64,000 nt of DNA from Cudoniella acicularis (GCA_013054445.1 JAAMPI010000043.1:1-64000); one strand, 5' to 3'; positions 38,601-50,506 are shown, numbered from the stretch's first letter. The notes: generated by a model from the sequence alone, not told the origin. A program made the numbers and translations.

Positions 38601-40869
38601 TTGTATTTGCTCCATCAAGGCATCACCAAACTCTCGTGCGAGATCACCCGGATCAACCTCAATTCTCAAACATAGGTCTATCCAATTGATTCGGGGCAGG
38701 AGCTCTGGACGAGACAGAACCAAAAGAGACACCATCTGTTGTTGGCGAACCGATTTGTTAATTACGCCGCCGAACCGAGAAATATCAGCCTGCGGTAGGC
38801 ATATGGATTTGATAATCATATGAAGATTTTGGGTTTCTGTCTTCGCAGCAGTTGCCGCGCTATCCTTTTCCCCAGACTCCACAGATTGCAGCCAGCGCCA
38901 TAATCCAGCTACAATAGCCTGTGAGACATACGCAGGGTTCTGAACATAAATTTCAGATAGTGTTTGAGACGCAGTCCGTCTAGCAGCAGGCTTTGTGCTA
39001 GAACAGCAAGTGGCGAAGATAATGGCTTGCGACCAACTGACGGCGATTAAAGAGTTGGGGTCGTGCTCAGAAACAACCGAAGAGAGGGATGAAAGTGCGC
39101 GAATAAACCATTTGAAATCGTCATCATTCAAGAGCTTCCCAAATATACGGTAATTCAATAGGAATGACGGTTTGGGTTCCACAGCGAGTGCCTGTCGTTG
39201 AATCTGAGCCTTCTTAAGCACTGCTTCAATTTTACTATTGGAAGTAGCACCAAGCCTTGAGTGTGAAATGGCTGTGAAGACGTATGCAGCCGTGATAAGG
39301 CCAGACTGTGCGGCAGAAATAGGATTGTTGATAGTTTCCTGCCAAATTTCCATTAGAGGTGGGATCACTGCCTCGGCCAGAGCAGAATATTTGGATTTCA
39401 ACACCTCTTGGTTTGGCGTATCCCATAATAAATCCCCAAGACGAGCCACCCACAGTCTTTTGGTTGCGACTTTCTTGTCAGAGATTCCTTTGACGATAGT
39501 ATCGATCACAGGTTTGGGTACTTCCATTCCATTGGACACAGCACATTTTAGGTAATATAAGAGCGATGATGTTTCAGCACTAAGCGCTGCTTCATTCGCT
39601 TCCTTCAAGACCACTGTTGCAATCGCTGGAACTACCATGACGGCAGTTGTACCCGATACAGGTAACATAGCAAGCATATCAGCATGACTAGCTCTCTGAT
39701 CCGCGGATGAAAGTTTTCCGGACTTCAACGGGCTCAAAATTTCCTCTGCCACTTTTGCAACAATATCTACCTCGCGGCATTTGAGTACAATGGCTCTAAA
39801 GGTCGAGAGGGCACCGTGTCGTATTGAAGGGTTCGTTGATTTGATGTTGGAAAGTATCGGTTTCATAAGATTTTTTTGAAGGATGCTTGAGAGATCTATG
39901 GAATCTGACAGTGAGTGGAAGAAAGGTTCAATCAGTCCATTTAGAACAATCTCAGGGGCCCTGAGCAAAGCCTTTTCGAGAGAAGGGATAATTTCTTTCT
40001 CAATATCTTCCTTGGTAGCAAATGCTTCGAAAAAATCTCCCAGTGCGTGAGCCGTATGAGGAGGTACCGAATTTCTCGACCCAAGAATTTCTCTTGTATA
40101 GAACGAATTGATGTGAGATTTCTGGCGTGTCAGAATTTCTTTGGCTTCTGGTAATCTAGCACAAACTCCGGCAACTACACCAAGTATCGAAGCGTTCCTA
40201 GTCGAAGGTTGCGGACCTTTCAAACAAAGTTTTTGTACGATATCGCCGATTGCCTTTTCTCTCATGTCTTTCTTTGAAAATACTTTTCGCAATGCACGGC
40301 GTGTGACAACCAGCGCAGAGTGCTTCACATTAGACCTTGACGACTCGCCAAGGCAGAGATCAAGAGCATGGGCAATACTGATAATCGTTTCCAACCCCCA
40401 TCTTTGCCAATGGCTCGTCCCAGACAGTTCTTGGAGAAGTATGCTACACCAGCTGACAAGCACAAAGGCATTGGTAGGTGCAAGGCCAATCTTGGACGTC
40501 TCGGAATGCACCAGGTTGACAAAGTCTGCAAGTATGTCCGGCGGGGCACCAGAGCTGAATATATTTCGTATGCATCGTTCGACAGCTCTCCTCGAATTTC
40601 GATCATGGTAGTAGGGGTATGTTGGAAAGAGAAGCTGCAACAACGCGGGGAAGAGCTCTTGATTTATTTCTGCCCAGTATGAAATTAGCGCGAGTCCCGG
40701 GGATGACAAAACGAAATATCGAAGTATCCATACCTTTATTCAAGAGCCGCTCTTCTAGGGTGTGGAGGGTGCCCAGGCGGATTGTCGTTGAAGACGAGGA
40801 GAGTGCGGCTTTGGTGGCAGTCATCTCAAGATCCCCCGCTGCCGAACCGTTGATCTCCACCTCAGACAT
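32663..40869 (-). CDS. gcn1: GCN1, ribosome-bound activator of Gcn2 kinase
   Basis: Exons 40869-40734, 40669-38577, 38529-33262 and 33211-32663 (8046 nt, 2681 aa). The introns are 64, 47 and 50 nt, all GT-AG with frame kept. Length matches yeast Gcn1 (about 2670 aa). Nearly the whole protein is HEAT-repeat helix pairs. The central part has the eEF3-like segment (for example LLDGLDDQQWRSKKGACDLL, ALSDPTKYTDDALD, GLGDRSATKRKSAQVIG). The C-terminal third holds the Gcn2 RWD-binding region (for example DRDSEVVKAAWTALSEF and DIVDRTSGDALKPFVTQ). The C-terminus is charged (DELDDEREIQSIGRVDLGEG). It works on translating ribosomes in the cytosol with Gcn20, passing the uncharged-tRNA or collision signal to Gcn2, which phosphorylates eIF2-alpha. 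It is head-to-head with the DExH helicase, 285 bp apart. Confidence 0.95.
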
Positions 40870-41154
40870 CTTGCAAACACAAACACCAGCTACTTGTCAT
40901 TGCCTGGCGGCTTGGGGAATCGAGCTTCGTCGGGAGTGGTGTTGCCACAGTACCACAGTATTTTTGAGGTTGTCAAAGTCGAGTCTGGGGAAAAGTTCGG
41001 CGATTTCAATTGCTCACGCCGACTCGACTATACAAGTACAGTGCTGTAAACGAAAAAAAACCAAGGACTCCACCATCAGCAGCACAACCACCAGCGGGAC
41101 ACGAGCGAATATTGACCGCCTGCCGCCATTGCTATTGCCGTCGCTGTTGCCCTT
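40870..41154. promoter_or_regulatory. Bidirectional promoter GCN1 / DExH helicase
   Basis: Only 285 bp lie between the ATGs of two divergent translation genes, so both 5' leaders and promoters fit in this stretch. I see no TATA box; it contains CCACAGTACCACAG and CGACTCGAC elements of unknown meaning. TATA-less shared promoters are usual for constitutive genes. Confidence 0.65.
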
Positions 41155-44100
41155 ATGGCGGGTGGGAAAAAGAAGAAGAAGCCGGCGGCAAATCCTGCCA
41201 GGTCCGTCGCAACTACGTCGATTGCTTCAAAATCCAAAGCAGAAGCCCCCGCCGAGGGTACCCCTCCACACGAGCTCCCGCATCGCCTCGAAGCACAACA
41301 ACAAGACGCGGCGCCATCCGCAACCACAGCCGCGGCATCTGGAGCATCGGGCCTGCCACAGAAAGAGCTGAGCCCAGAAGAGTTCGAGAAACAACTCGAG
41401 ACTTCCGAGCTCCAAGGCCTTGTCGAGAAGCATGCGCAGAAGTCTAAAAGGGAAGCTCTTCGCCAGAAGACGAGGCTCGAAACAGATCGCCGGGTTTTAC
41501 GAGGCCAGGCGGAGAATCTCAACACCAGAAAATGGCTTCCCCCGGAGCTCATGGACGAGATTCTAGACTTGCTCAAGGCAGAGGGTCGCTTCACAGGCCA
41601 GACTGTTGAAGTTTCAACTAGCTGGAAGCCTCCCTCCGAGGAAGAGCTGACGGTAAGGCTTTGGACGCTGCAGCAAGCTCTCATCGGAGCAAGCTTTGCA
41701 GCTGACAGGGTGAGCTTGGCCCTCAAGTTCGTGCTAGACATATCAGATAAGATAGGTCTGGGAAACAAGGACGCCATTTGGGGCACCGAGGAGGCATTGG
41801 AGTGGCTAGCCCGAGAGTGCTCGAGGGAGGAGCTCCCAGACTACGAAAGTTGGCAGCGCAGGCCTAGATCAATTCTAAAGTCGCAGACTGGTTCGTCTTT
41901 CCAGAAAATCTCTTGTTCCACTGGCTAATAGGTTCCTGTGTTAGCAACACCAGTCGATAGTCCTTTACCGTCTGGTGCAACTACCCCACGCCTTGAACAT
42001 GACACTAGACATTTTGGTCACGTTGCCTCCAGCAACAGCATCTCGCAAGCTGACAAAAAACGCATGCCGGTCAAGAAACCCATTACCGTGGGCTACGACA
42101 GCGACATTGACCCTGATGATCTCCTCCCGGTTTATCTAGATTGCAAGACGAAGTTGTTTCACTTACAGCAGGCAAGCCCGAAAAGACTAGCTCAACGTAT
42201 AAATGGTCGTAGAAATGTCCAAATGCCTAATGTTGCACCGGATGCCGCCAATCCAGATGCTGCAAAAATCCTTAGAAAAATCAAGAGGATCGAGGACGAC
42301 ATCCTTTTTGATGGATATCTGGCGAATCAGCAATGGGAAGTGTCGCGGATCCAACTCGAACGAGAGGCTGCGGCACTTCGAAATGTTGAGCTTGCAAAGC
42401 TGGAGAATTCGGAATCGCAGAACTCGGAGAGTTCGCCGGACTCGGATGACGAGGTTAGCAAAGAAGCAGCCAAAATCGGTGCTGCTCTACTCGAGGAGAC
42501 TGGAAGCGACGACGATGCTGTTCTTGCGGATCTGTTTGCAAGTCTGCCAGTAAATGAGGTTGATCCTGTTACGGGAAAGAGTACTACCGTAGTTAACGGG
42601 AGTGATGGGGTGAAGGTCACTATTCGGGACTTTGGAAAGTGGACTGGGGTAAACCCAACAAGAGTTCTCGAGGAAGCTTGTAGGGCAAGGCAAGTGATAA
42701 AATAGATGATTTGTCCCTAATTTTCGGGACACTGAGCTGACTAGGGCGCAGAGATTCATCTGCAAGACTCAACTTCACTGTGCTGTCAAACGCCAGCTTC
42801 TCCAATCGTCATTCTCTCCGAATTACGTGGTCGAAGGCCCAGGATCTCGCCACTATTTTTCCCCCTCCGGAAATTGAGTACAGCGCTTCTCCAAAATCGC
42901 AGACATTTGCCATGAAAGTTATCTCCACGCCGGATCTAAAGCAGTCGGAGGCGTATATTGCCACAGCTGCTTTGTTCCTTATCTTTGGTTCTTCAACAAG
43001 GGAGGACAAAGTATTCTTACGCCTGCCTGCTGCATGGCGAGACTTGTGGACGGAGCTAGCGGAGGCAAAGAAAGAGAAGTCGGACGAGGAGGACAGAGAG
43101 GCTATCCGTAAGCTCCGTGACATGGTCCGCGACAGGAGAGATCGGGAACTTGAGGACGGTGTCCTGCTGAAGGGTGCTTTTAAAAATCGTGGCTCGACTC
43201 GTGCGCCAGAAACTAATGATGATTCATTGACGGATAGAGCTACAAGGTCATTCTTACCCGCTGAAGCTTATCAAAAAATATGGGCAGATAAGTGTAACAC
43301 CCAGAGCTATCAAGTGATGCTGGTGAGTAATTTCCCTGTCAAATTCAAGAGGCTATGCTAAGCAGACGTAGCAATCTCGTATGCAACTTCCGATGTGGGG
43401 TTTCAAAGATAAAGTTCTGGAGACAATTGACAGAGAGCAGGTCGTGATCATTTGTGGAGAAACCGGGTGGTAAGTGCTGGCAAAATCTACCGTCCAGAAT
43501 GTTGACTCACAGCGTCTCATATTAGTGGAAAGAGCACGCAAGTACCAACCTTCATACTAGAGCACGAACTTTCGAAGGGCAAGCCGTGTAAAATATATTG
43601 TACAGAGCCTCGACGAATATCTGCCATCTCTCTTGCAAGACGCGTTAGCGAGGAATTAGGAGAACGCAAAAATGATCTTGGTACCGCCAGGTCTCTCATT
43701 GGCTATGCCATTCGTCTCGAATCGAATACAACAAAGGAAACCAGACTCGTCTATGCCACTACTGGTATTGTTATGCGGATGCTGGAAGGATCCAATGACC
43801 TGAGAGACATCACACACATCGTTCTCGACGAAGTCCATGAGCGTACCATAGACAGCGACTTTTTGCTGATTGTTCTTAAGAAGCTCATGGTCAGAAGACC
43901 TGATCTCAAAGTAATTTTGATGTCTGCAACAGTCGACGCCGAACGATTTTCCAAATACCTAGATGGTGCTCCCGTTCTGAATGTCCCTGGGAGAACATTT
44001 CCTGTGCAGGTCAAATACTTAGAGGATGCGGTTGAGTTAACTGGGTATTCACTCGACTCACATCATCAAGAGAAGCTGACTGATCTCGACGATGATATTG

Positions 44101-46199
44101 ATATAGGGGAGGGGCCCCTTAATGAGTCTGCCAAAATGGAAAATACGAAGACTTTACGAGGATATAGTGGCAAGACGCGGAATACCATTTCACAAATTGA
44201 TGAATATCGGATCGACTTTGACTTAGTATCGCAGCTTTTGGGCATGATAGCTACGGACGAGCGCTTTACTGTGTACAGCAAGGCTATCCTCGTGTTCCTG
44301 CCTGGTATTGGCGAAATCCGCCAACTCAACGACATGCTCGTCGGCCATCCGGTGTTTTCTTCTGGTTGGTATGTTTATCCGTTGCACTCTACCATTGCAA
44401 GTGAGGACCAAGAAGCAGCATTCTTGGTTCCGCCTCTGGGTACAAGAAAGATCGTTCTTGCCACCAATATTGCTGAAACCGGCATCACCATTCCCGATGT
44501 CACCTGTGTTATAGACACTGGAAAACATCGTGAGATGAGGTTAGTACAATGGTTCCTCCTCTACGGAATATCTTGCTGATTTTTCCTCAGATTTGATGAA
44601 CGAAGACAGCTTTCAAGACTCTTGGAAACATTTATAAGCAAAGCGAATGCAAAACAAAGGAGAGGCAGAGCCGGGAGAGTTCAAGAGGGATTGTGCTTTC
44701 ACCTGTTTACCAAATATCGACATGACGAGCTTGTAAGTCCACCTACGACAAATATGGTGTCGTCTTCTGACTTACATACGCAGATGGCCGACCAGCAGAC
44801 TCCTGAGCTTCTCCGTCTATCGCTCCAGGATCTTGCTATTCGTGTCAAAATCTGCAAACTTGGGGGCGTCGAGGAGACGCTCAGTGAGGCTTTAGATCCA
44901 CCATTACCTAAGAATATTCGACGTGCCGTAGATGCACTCATTGATGTCAGGGCTTTGACTCCCAGTGAGGATCTGACACCTCTGGGTATACAGCTCGCAA
45001 GACTTCCACTCGACGTATTCTTGGGTAAACTTATCCTTCTGGGTAGTATATTCAAGTGTCTGGATGCGGTGATTACCATTGCCGCAATTTTATCTTCGAA
45101 ATCTCCTTTCATTGCACCGTTTGGCGCCCGGGCACAAGCTGATACCATCCGCATGTCATATCGTAGAGGTATTTGTTCCTAACTATGCTTCCATTCTCGA
45201 TCCGATTTCTGACGAGGGCATGTCTTTTGCATCTGTTTTACATGTTCACGGCATTGTTTCGGCTCTGGAATTAATCTCGGTCGCGCTAACTTACAATTTT
45301 AGGTGATTCGGATCTCTTGACCGTTTATAATGCATACTTGGCATGGAAGAGAGTCTGCCTCAACAGTGGTTCGGAGTATCAATTCTGCAGAAAGAACTTT
45401 CTCAGCCAGCAAACATTGTCAAACATCGAGGATCTGAAGGGCCAACTCGTGGTCTGTTTGGTTGACTCGGGATTTCTCCCTCTTACTGAAGCGGAGCGAA
45501 GTACGCTAAACAGGTATGCTGTCCCACTTTGTGGTAGCGAACCGTATCACTAATGGGTCAGAACTCGCTACTCCTCCAGACGTCGCCAATTCTTCGATAT
45601 TCCCCAGCGGGCGAACGTGAATAGTGATAATGACATCATCACTACATCTGTGATCGGGTGGAGTTTTTATCCCAAGCTACTTGTTCGGGATGGGAAAGGC
45701 TTCCGAAACTGCGCTAATAATCAGACTATCAGTTTACATCCGTCTTCAGTTAACAAAGGCCACCATGAATTGAAGTGGCTTTCATACTACCACATCATGC
45801 AAGCTAAGCAGTAAGTAGGAGCTCGCAACTCATCTCTGGCCCAGTCACTGATCAGAATAGATTCTATAATGCTCACGAAACCACCGCAATCGAAGAATTT
45901 GCAATTGCTCTTCTTTGCGGCGACGTTCGCTGTGATGTAAGTTATCCCACCTACTTGCAGATCTGTCCTTACGGTCTTATTTTTAGATGTACTCGGGGGT
46001 CTTTATTCTCGATGGGAACAGAGCTCGCTTTGCTGTTTCTGATTGGAAAACAATGCTTGTAATAAAAGTTCTTCGGAGTAGACTACGTGATATCATAACA
46101 CGATCTTTTAAAAATCCTGGAAAGGCTCTCACGACACTACAGCAAAAGTGGATGGAAGTATGGCAGAAGATATTCTCGCAGGAGTTCAGGGATAAATAG
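41155..46199 (+). CDS. DExH-box RNA helicase, DHX29/YLR419W-like
   Basis: Eleven exons: 41155-41890, 41945-42689, 42752-43322, 43372-43469, 43526-44539, 44591-44732, 44784-45168, 45303-45513, 45562-45810, 45861-45936 and 45987-46199 (4440 nt, 1479 aa). The N-terminal about 600 residues are charged, with a Lys-rich start ([10 protein letters not shown]), as in DHX29. The helicase core has motif I GETGCGKST (split by intron 4), [12 protein letters not shown], motif II DEVH, motif III SAT, and motif [12 protein letters not shown]2 ([16 protein letters not shown]) and OB-fold regions follow. DHX29 opens structured 5' leaders on the 40S subunit; yeast YLR419W is the likely counterpart. Intron 2 (42690-42751) begins GCAAGT, a GC-AG intron. 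That choice restores CRARDSSARL, the family sequence, whereas a GT donor four bases on does not keep the frame. It shares a promoter with GCN1. Confidence 0.92.
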
Positions 46200-46786
46200 A
46201 GTGTAAAAAAATAGAGTAGAGGCGTCAGTCAATCGGACAATAAGATCATCTATCGTTTGAGGAAGGGCACAAGTTCACTGGACCACTGCTGATAATTGAC
46301 ATGCTGAATTCTAGTGGTACAATCGGTTCTATAGACTGTGCGTAATTTACTAGGCCGTTTTTGGCAAAGCCGATTCACTTAACCCTCCTTCCCTACCCCA
46401 CCAAGCACATAAAATAATTATCTACTCCTTTTAAAATTTATATTATTATAGGCCGAGTATGTAAAACCTCTTAAAAAGAGCTCACACCCGAGTAGAGAGC
46501 TGAGATTTAGGGGAGATATTATACTAGAAAGTCTATCAAATCAATCTATTGTCTTTTTTATCACACCTACTCTACGATATCCTCCTTTATCACTAGGTAT
46601 AAGGCAAAGGATCGAATGTAACAAATACGGGTCTACTTAACTAATAACCCTTGCTACTAGGCAAGTAGGGTGTCTGTCGGATTGGTAGTATAGAAGTGTG
46701 GGTAAGGCGATCTCTGGTGGTTGCTAGGCACGGAAGCTTAGCACGTTACAAGTAAAGATAATCAAAGTATGATATAAGATTGCTAA
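46200..46786. other. AT-rich decayed flank of a transposon relic
   Basis: Past the helicase stop, the sequence becomes AT-rich (46420-46460) and lacks open frames. The last about 40 bases before the LTR can be read in frame with the pogo relic that resumes after it, so this is probably part of the same old element. No intact gene is seen. Confidence 0.45.
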
Positions 46787-47050
46787 TGTTACAGCTCTGC
46801 AAAGGCACTAGGGCCCTGATGTCACGTGGGGACGTATTTGCAAGAAGGTGCTATATTACGAAGAAACTAAGCTAAGGAGAGAAGAAGAGAGGTGGCCCTG
46901 AAGGGGCCTTGTATACAGGAGGTGAGTGCCGCTAAGCGAGGGCACGTGATAAGGGGTTAGGGGGACGTATCAGAGCCACCGTCGCACGTAGCGCCACACC
47001 GTCTGAGGCTCCCTAGTTGCAGGACTGTGCGTTGCACCAGATCTGTGACA
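46787..47050 (-). mobile_element. Solo LTR, copy 1
   Basis: A 264-bp element starts TGTTACAG and ends CTGTGACA, the TG...CA ends of a retrotransposon LTR with short inverted termini. It is flanked on both sides by CTAA, a possible 4-bp target duplication. A second copy lies inverted at 50242-50506 with about 85-90% identity by eye. The strand is given as minus because the second copy has a TATATATAAGG box that reads in its plus direction. No primer-binding site, gag or pol adjoins it. Confidence 0.75.
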
Positions 47051-47344
47051 CTAACTCGTCGACAACTCTTTAGGAAGATTATAAAAGGATTCGAGAAAAA
47101 GGACTATGTTTGAGTAAAAGTAGAGCTTCGAATTAAGTAGTTAGAGGCTCGGGTCGAGTAATTAGAGTCTGAGAAAAGACGGAAGGTTCGGACTAGTTTG
47201 AATTCTAAGTTTACGGATATCTAGGCTATTAAAGAGGCTTTGATAGAGGCAGGAGATCGTAAAATTAATAAAGAAGACTCTGATTCGTCTATAGAATCTA
47301 TTGCTACGAGCGATTATATAGAAGTTCAAGATCCGTAGAGTTAA
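47051..47344 (+). pseudogene. RIP-damaged C-terminal remnant of a pogo/Fot-type transposase
   Basis: One reading frame is protein-like for 97 codons but holds in-frame stops at 47111 (TGA), 47138 (TAG), 47159 (TAA), 47222 (TAG) and 47336 (TAG) before the end at 47342. Each could come from CGA, CAG or CAA by a C-to-T change, the pattern left by repeat-induced point mutation. Between the stops the text reads like the tail of fungal pogo-family transposases: RRQLFRKIIKGFEKKDYV, a Leu-heptad ELRIK..LEARVE, EKRRKVRTSLNSKFTDI, then an acidic Ser-rich end. The family name is from memory of such tails. The LTR immediately to the left seems to have inserted into it. Confidence 0.55.
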
Positions 47345-47591
47345 TAGGGTTGGAAGTAGGTGGGCTAGAATTAAGCGAGGTAGGCCAAATAGGGGGGTGG
47401 GGACTTATGTCAATTTCTCTCTAATAGTGTTTGTTTAACAAATGCCAAATTTGCTTGATTGTATGAGAAAGTGGCTCTTCCACTACTTCGTCGTCAATAC
47501 ATGTAGGTGTATCTCTATAACAAAAGAAATCAAGGTTTTCGGATGTAAGCAAATGCCAAAAGCATTTCCATATCTAGATCTTCTCGTTGCT

Positions 47592-49475
47592 TCATAGCTG
47601 CTGCTTGATCGATTCGACCTCCGACTTGAAAAGCTTGCTATTGGCTTCAGACATCTTGAAGAGGGTTAGTCAAAAGCAAAACCTAATTCTGGAAAAGATG
47701 CCTACCTTAAGGAGCATGTTGACTACTTTAAGCTCCTCCTTGCCCTCGATAGCTGTAAACAATATCTGACCGTGTGTAATAGCAGACTTTTGTTCGAACG
47801 TCATGGCCTGAGTAATGATTGTATCCAAAATCACTCGATTGGTGGTATATTGGTGCATGATGAGACGAGCGGTGCCGAACTGAGAAATATTTGGATCTGC
47901 ATCTTCGTGTTCGAGCCCTAATATGCCAAAGGAGCCAGAATTGTCATCATAGCAGACGCAGGATTTCGGCACATTAATTTTGAGAGTTCCAACTCCTCGT
48001 TCTTTCCAACCCGCTTCTTTGGATTCAAGGGCGAGGAGCTTGGCTCGTAATTGTAGGAGAGTAGCTTCGCCAGCCTCTCTGTTATAGGCATGGACTGTGA
48101 CAGTGTCAGCATCTTGATTTGAAAAATCGGTAACATGCCGTTCTCTACGTTTGAAAGGCTTACCATTAACTACTTTATCACTCTGTACCGACCTGCTCTC
48201 CTCGTTATCAGTAACTGCCCCTTCTTCATTATCACCCTCATCACTTCCCTCAACGGTTTTCTCATGCAATAGTCGTCTTTTTCTCATCACTTTCGTAATT
48301 GCATACTCTCTGATTTCCTTGTCGGATCCCCATTTCCTCTTCCGTGTCAGATGCTCTCGTTTGATACATATGTCTCTTAAAGGACATTGTAGGGAGCCAA
48401 CATGCAACAGCTCAAGTTTTTCACACTGATCCCTCTCAAAATACTCCTTGGTCAGGGATATATCTTTCACCCGGATTGCGAAACACATATTATCTTCATC
48501 TTTGCCTTTCTCTGTACAATTAAGGATAGCGAACGCCATCTGGTCACCCATATTCACGAAAGGTACACGTAAATGAATTCCTTTATTGCTCACAGTCAAG
48601 GGGCCCAAGTTCCTGAAGCGATTGAAGGGGTTGAGTTTGACGATGCTGCCCGATTGGATGAACGCAGCTGGGGAGGTTGCTAGGAGTTCGCCGTGAGTCT
48701 CGCGAGTTGGCTGCTGGGTCGGTGTCAATCTCCAGGCGAAGAGGCTGTAGTCATCAGAAACTTTCATGATTTCCTCTTGCAGTCTAATGAAGGCCTTCTT
48801 CCCTTCTCCGTAGAGTAACGGCATATGGATGCCAAATATTCCCATTAAGCAATAGGCAAGATCTTCAAATCTCGTTGTCTCCCTCTTCGATGCCCATGAC
48901 ATTCTTTGTGCCACAGAGGCATTTGTAAGGTCATCTCCTGAGAGGATGCCGACAGATATACCTGTGATATCGGATATAGACTGTTCTAGGGTTGACTTGG
49001 TCCCGATCATTTGCCATTTCTCGTTAAGGAATATTACTATTGAGGGAGCGATAAGCTCCTGAAGGGTCCATCCTCTGGTAAACCATCTGCTCTTTGAGAA
49101 ATCGGAATCCTTGTAACCACTCAGGCTATGACCCTTGACGGGCTCATGAGACGGCAAGTCAACCAAATAGGCGAAGCACACTTCGGCTTCTCGATACCAA
49201 TAGAACATGGAATTGATCGCCTCAGAGAGCTCCGCGCTACTTGTCTTGTCAATGCAGCAGGTATCTATCCAGACATATTTGAACCCACAGGCTGCAGCTA
49301 TAGAGCAGGTGTTTTTGATCTTTTCATATCCGACCATCTTCTCTGCCATATCCCATTGCATGTCCCGAAAAGTAACTTCCTTTTCTTCCCATGTGTGTGA
49401 GAGAATCGCATACGGGGGAATCTTGTTGCCGCTGAATTCCTCAAGTTTGAGTGTGGCTGTACCAAGCAGACGCAT
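47592..49475 (-). CDS. HET-domain protein (heterokaryon incompatibility type)
   Basis: Exons 49475-47706 and 47654-47592 (1833 nt, 610 aa). The 51-nt intron (GTAGGC...TTCAAG) carries a perfect TGACTAAC branch site. The frame without splicing would end 11 codons later. The N-terminal HET domain is intact: PPYAILSHTW, EKIKNTCSIAAACGFKYVWIDTCCIDK split across the domain, EAINSMFYWYREAEVCFAYL, and RWFTRGWTLQELIAPS. The middle continues with the LAYCLMGIFGIHMPLLYGEG element common in this protein class. A basic, acidic-patched linker (about 390-450) leads to an unassigned C-terminus without NACHT or WD repeats. HET proteins trigger cell death when unlike strains fuse; whether this one does is unknown. 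No membrane span. It lies between two inverted LTRs. Confidence 0.88.
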
Positions 49476-50241
49476 GACGATTCGTTGCCAAGTGCGATTG
49501 GGGAAAATAGACCAGCGGATTATATTTTATTAGGCCAGCCCCAAATTAATTCGCTTGGAAACACGTTGTAGCTTGAAAGAGAATGAGATGCTGGTATATA
49601 TGGAGTGTGAGAGTGGGGAGGTTGCGTGCGATGAAGTCCTAATGGCGGCGGTGAGCCTGTACAGACTTGATAAATAAACTTTATTTGACCCCAGTGTTGT
49701 CCAAGGCTTTTCTGCGTGCAAAACCATCCGTGATAACGATAAAATGTAAACCTTTTAAAATGACTAGCCATCGTCGTGGTGATGAGTCAGCTCGGTCTGA
49801 AACCTGTGGTTTGCTAAAGGCGGCATTGAGCGTAATTCGCTCCCTGCCTACCATAGCCACAACTCCGCCACAAAGGCTGTCGAGCTGGGCGTATATTTTA
49901 ACTGCCGCTGACTGACCGCCCTTCTTAGCTCGAGTAAATGTTACATGTGGTAGTGGTTTTCTGATTTATAAAGGTTTTTGACTAATCAGTTCTCGGAACT
50001 TGAATTCTTTTAGCGTGTTCAGCATGTACAGCTGTAACCGAGATCCCGTGCCAATGCCCACTCCCTACCAAAACCCGCTTTTTTTTTTTAAATTTCACCT
50101 CTACACTAAAAAATAGCTAGAGTCGACAAATCAGCACGGATTAACGCCCCAGTCACTATATTAAAAAGAGGAGAATTCGTCAATTATTCTAATACGACTA
50201 CGAAGTATATAGATATGACTATAATATACTCTTAAAGCGTA
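49476..50241. other. HET promoter and AT-rich intergenic DNA
   Basis: The first part is the 5' flank of the HET gene. From about 50070 it turns AT-rich (poly-T at 50080, TATATTAAAAAGAGG), like the repeat-derived sequence to the right. No gene is recognised; the short frames here have no family resemblance. Confidence 0.5.
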
Positions 50242-50506
50242 TGTTATAGACCTGGTTTAACGCACAGTCCTGCGACTAAGGAGACTCAGACAGTGTGGCG
50301 CTATATGCGACAGGGGGCTACGACGTGTCCCCTAACCCCTTATTATATGCCCTCGCTTACTAGTACTCACCTCCTATATATAAGGCCCCTTCAGGGCCAC
50401 CTCTTCCTTCTTCTCTCCTTAGCTTAGTTTCTTCGTAATATAGCACCTTCTTGCAAATACGTCCCCACGTGACGTCAGGGCCCTAGTGCCTTGCGGAGCT
50501 GTAACA
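50242..50506 (+). mobile_element. Solo LTR, copy 2 (inverted relative to copy 1)
   Basis: A 265-bp element begins TGTTATAG and ends CTGTAACA. Its reverse complement matches 46787-47050 almost base for base in long blocks, for example ACGTATTTGCAAGAAGGTGC and GAAACTAAGCTAAGGAGAG. Most differences are C/T or G/A transitions, as expected if RIP acted after duplication. A TATATATAAGGCCCC box about 130 bp in suggests that the plus strand is the transcribed direction. Flanking bases do not form a clear target duplication. No retrotransposon coding sequence follows. Confidence 0.75.
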
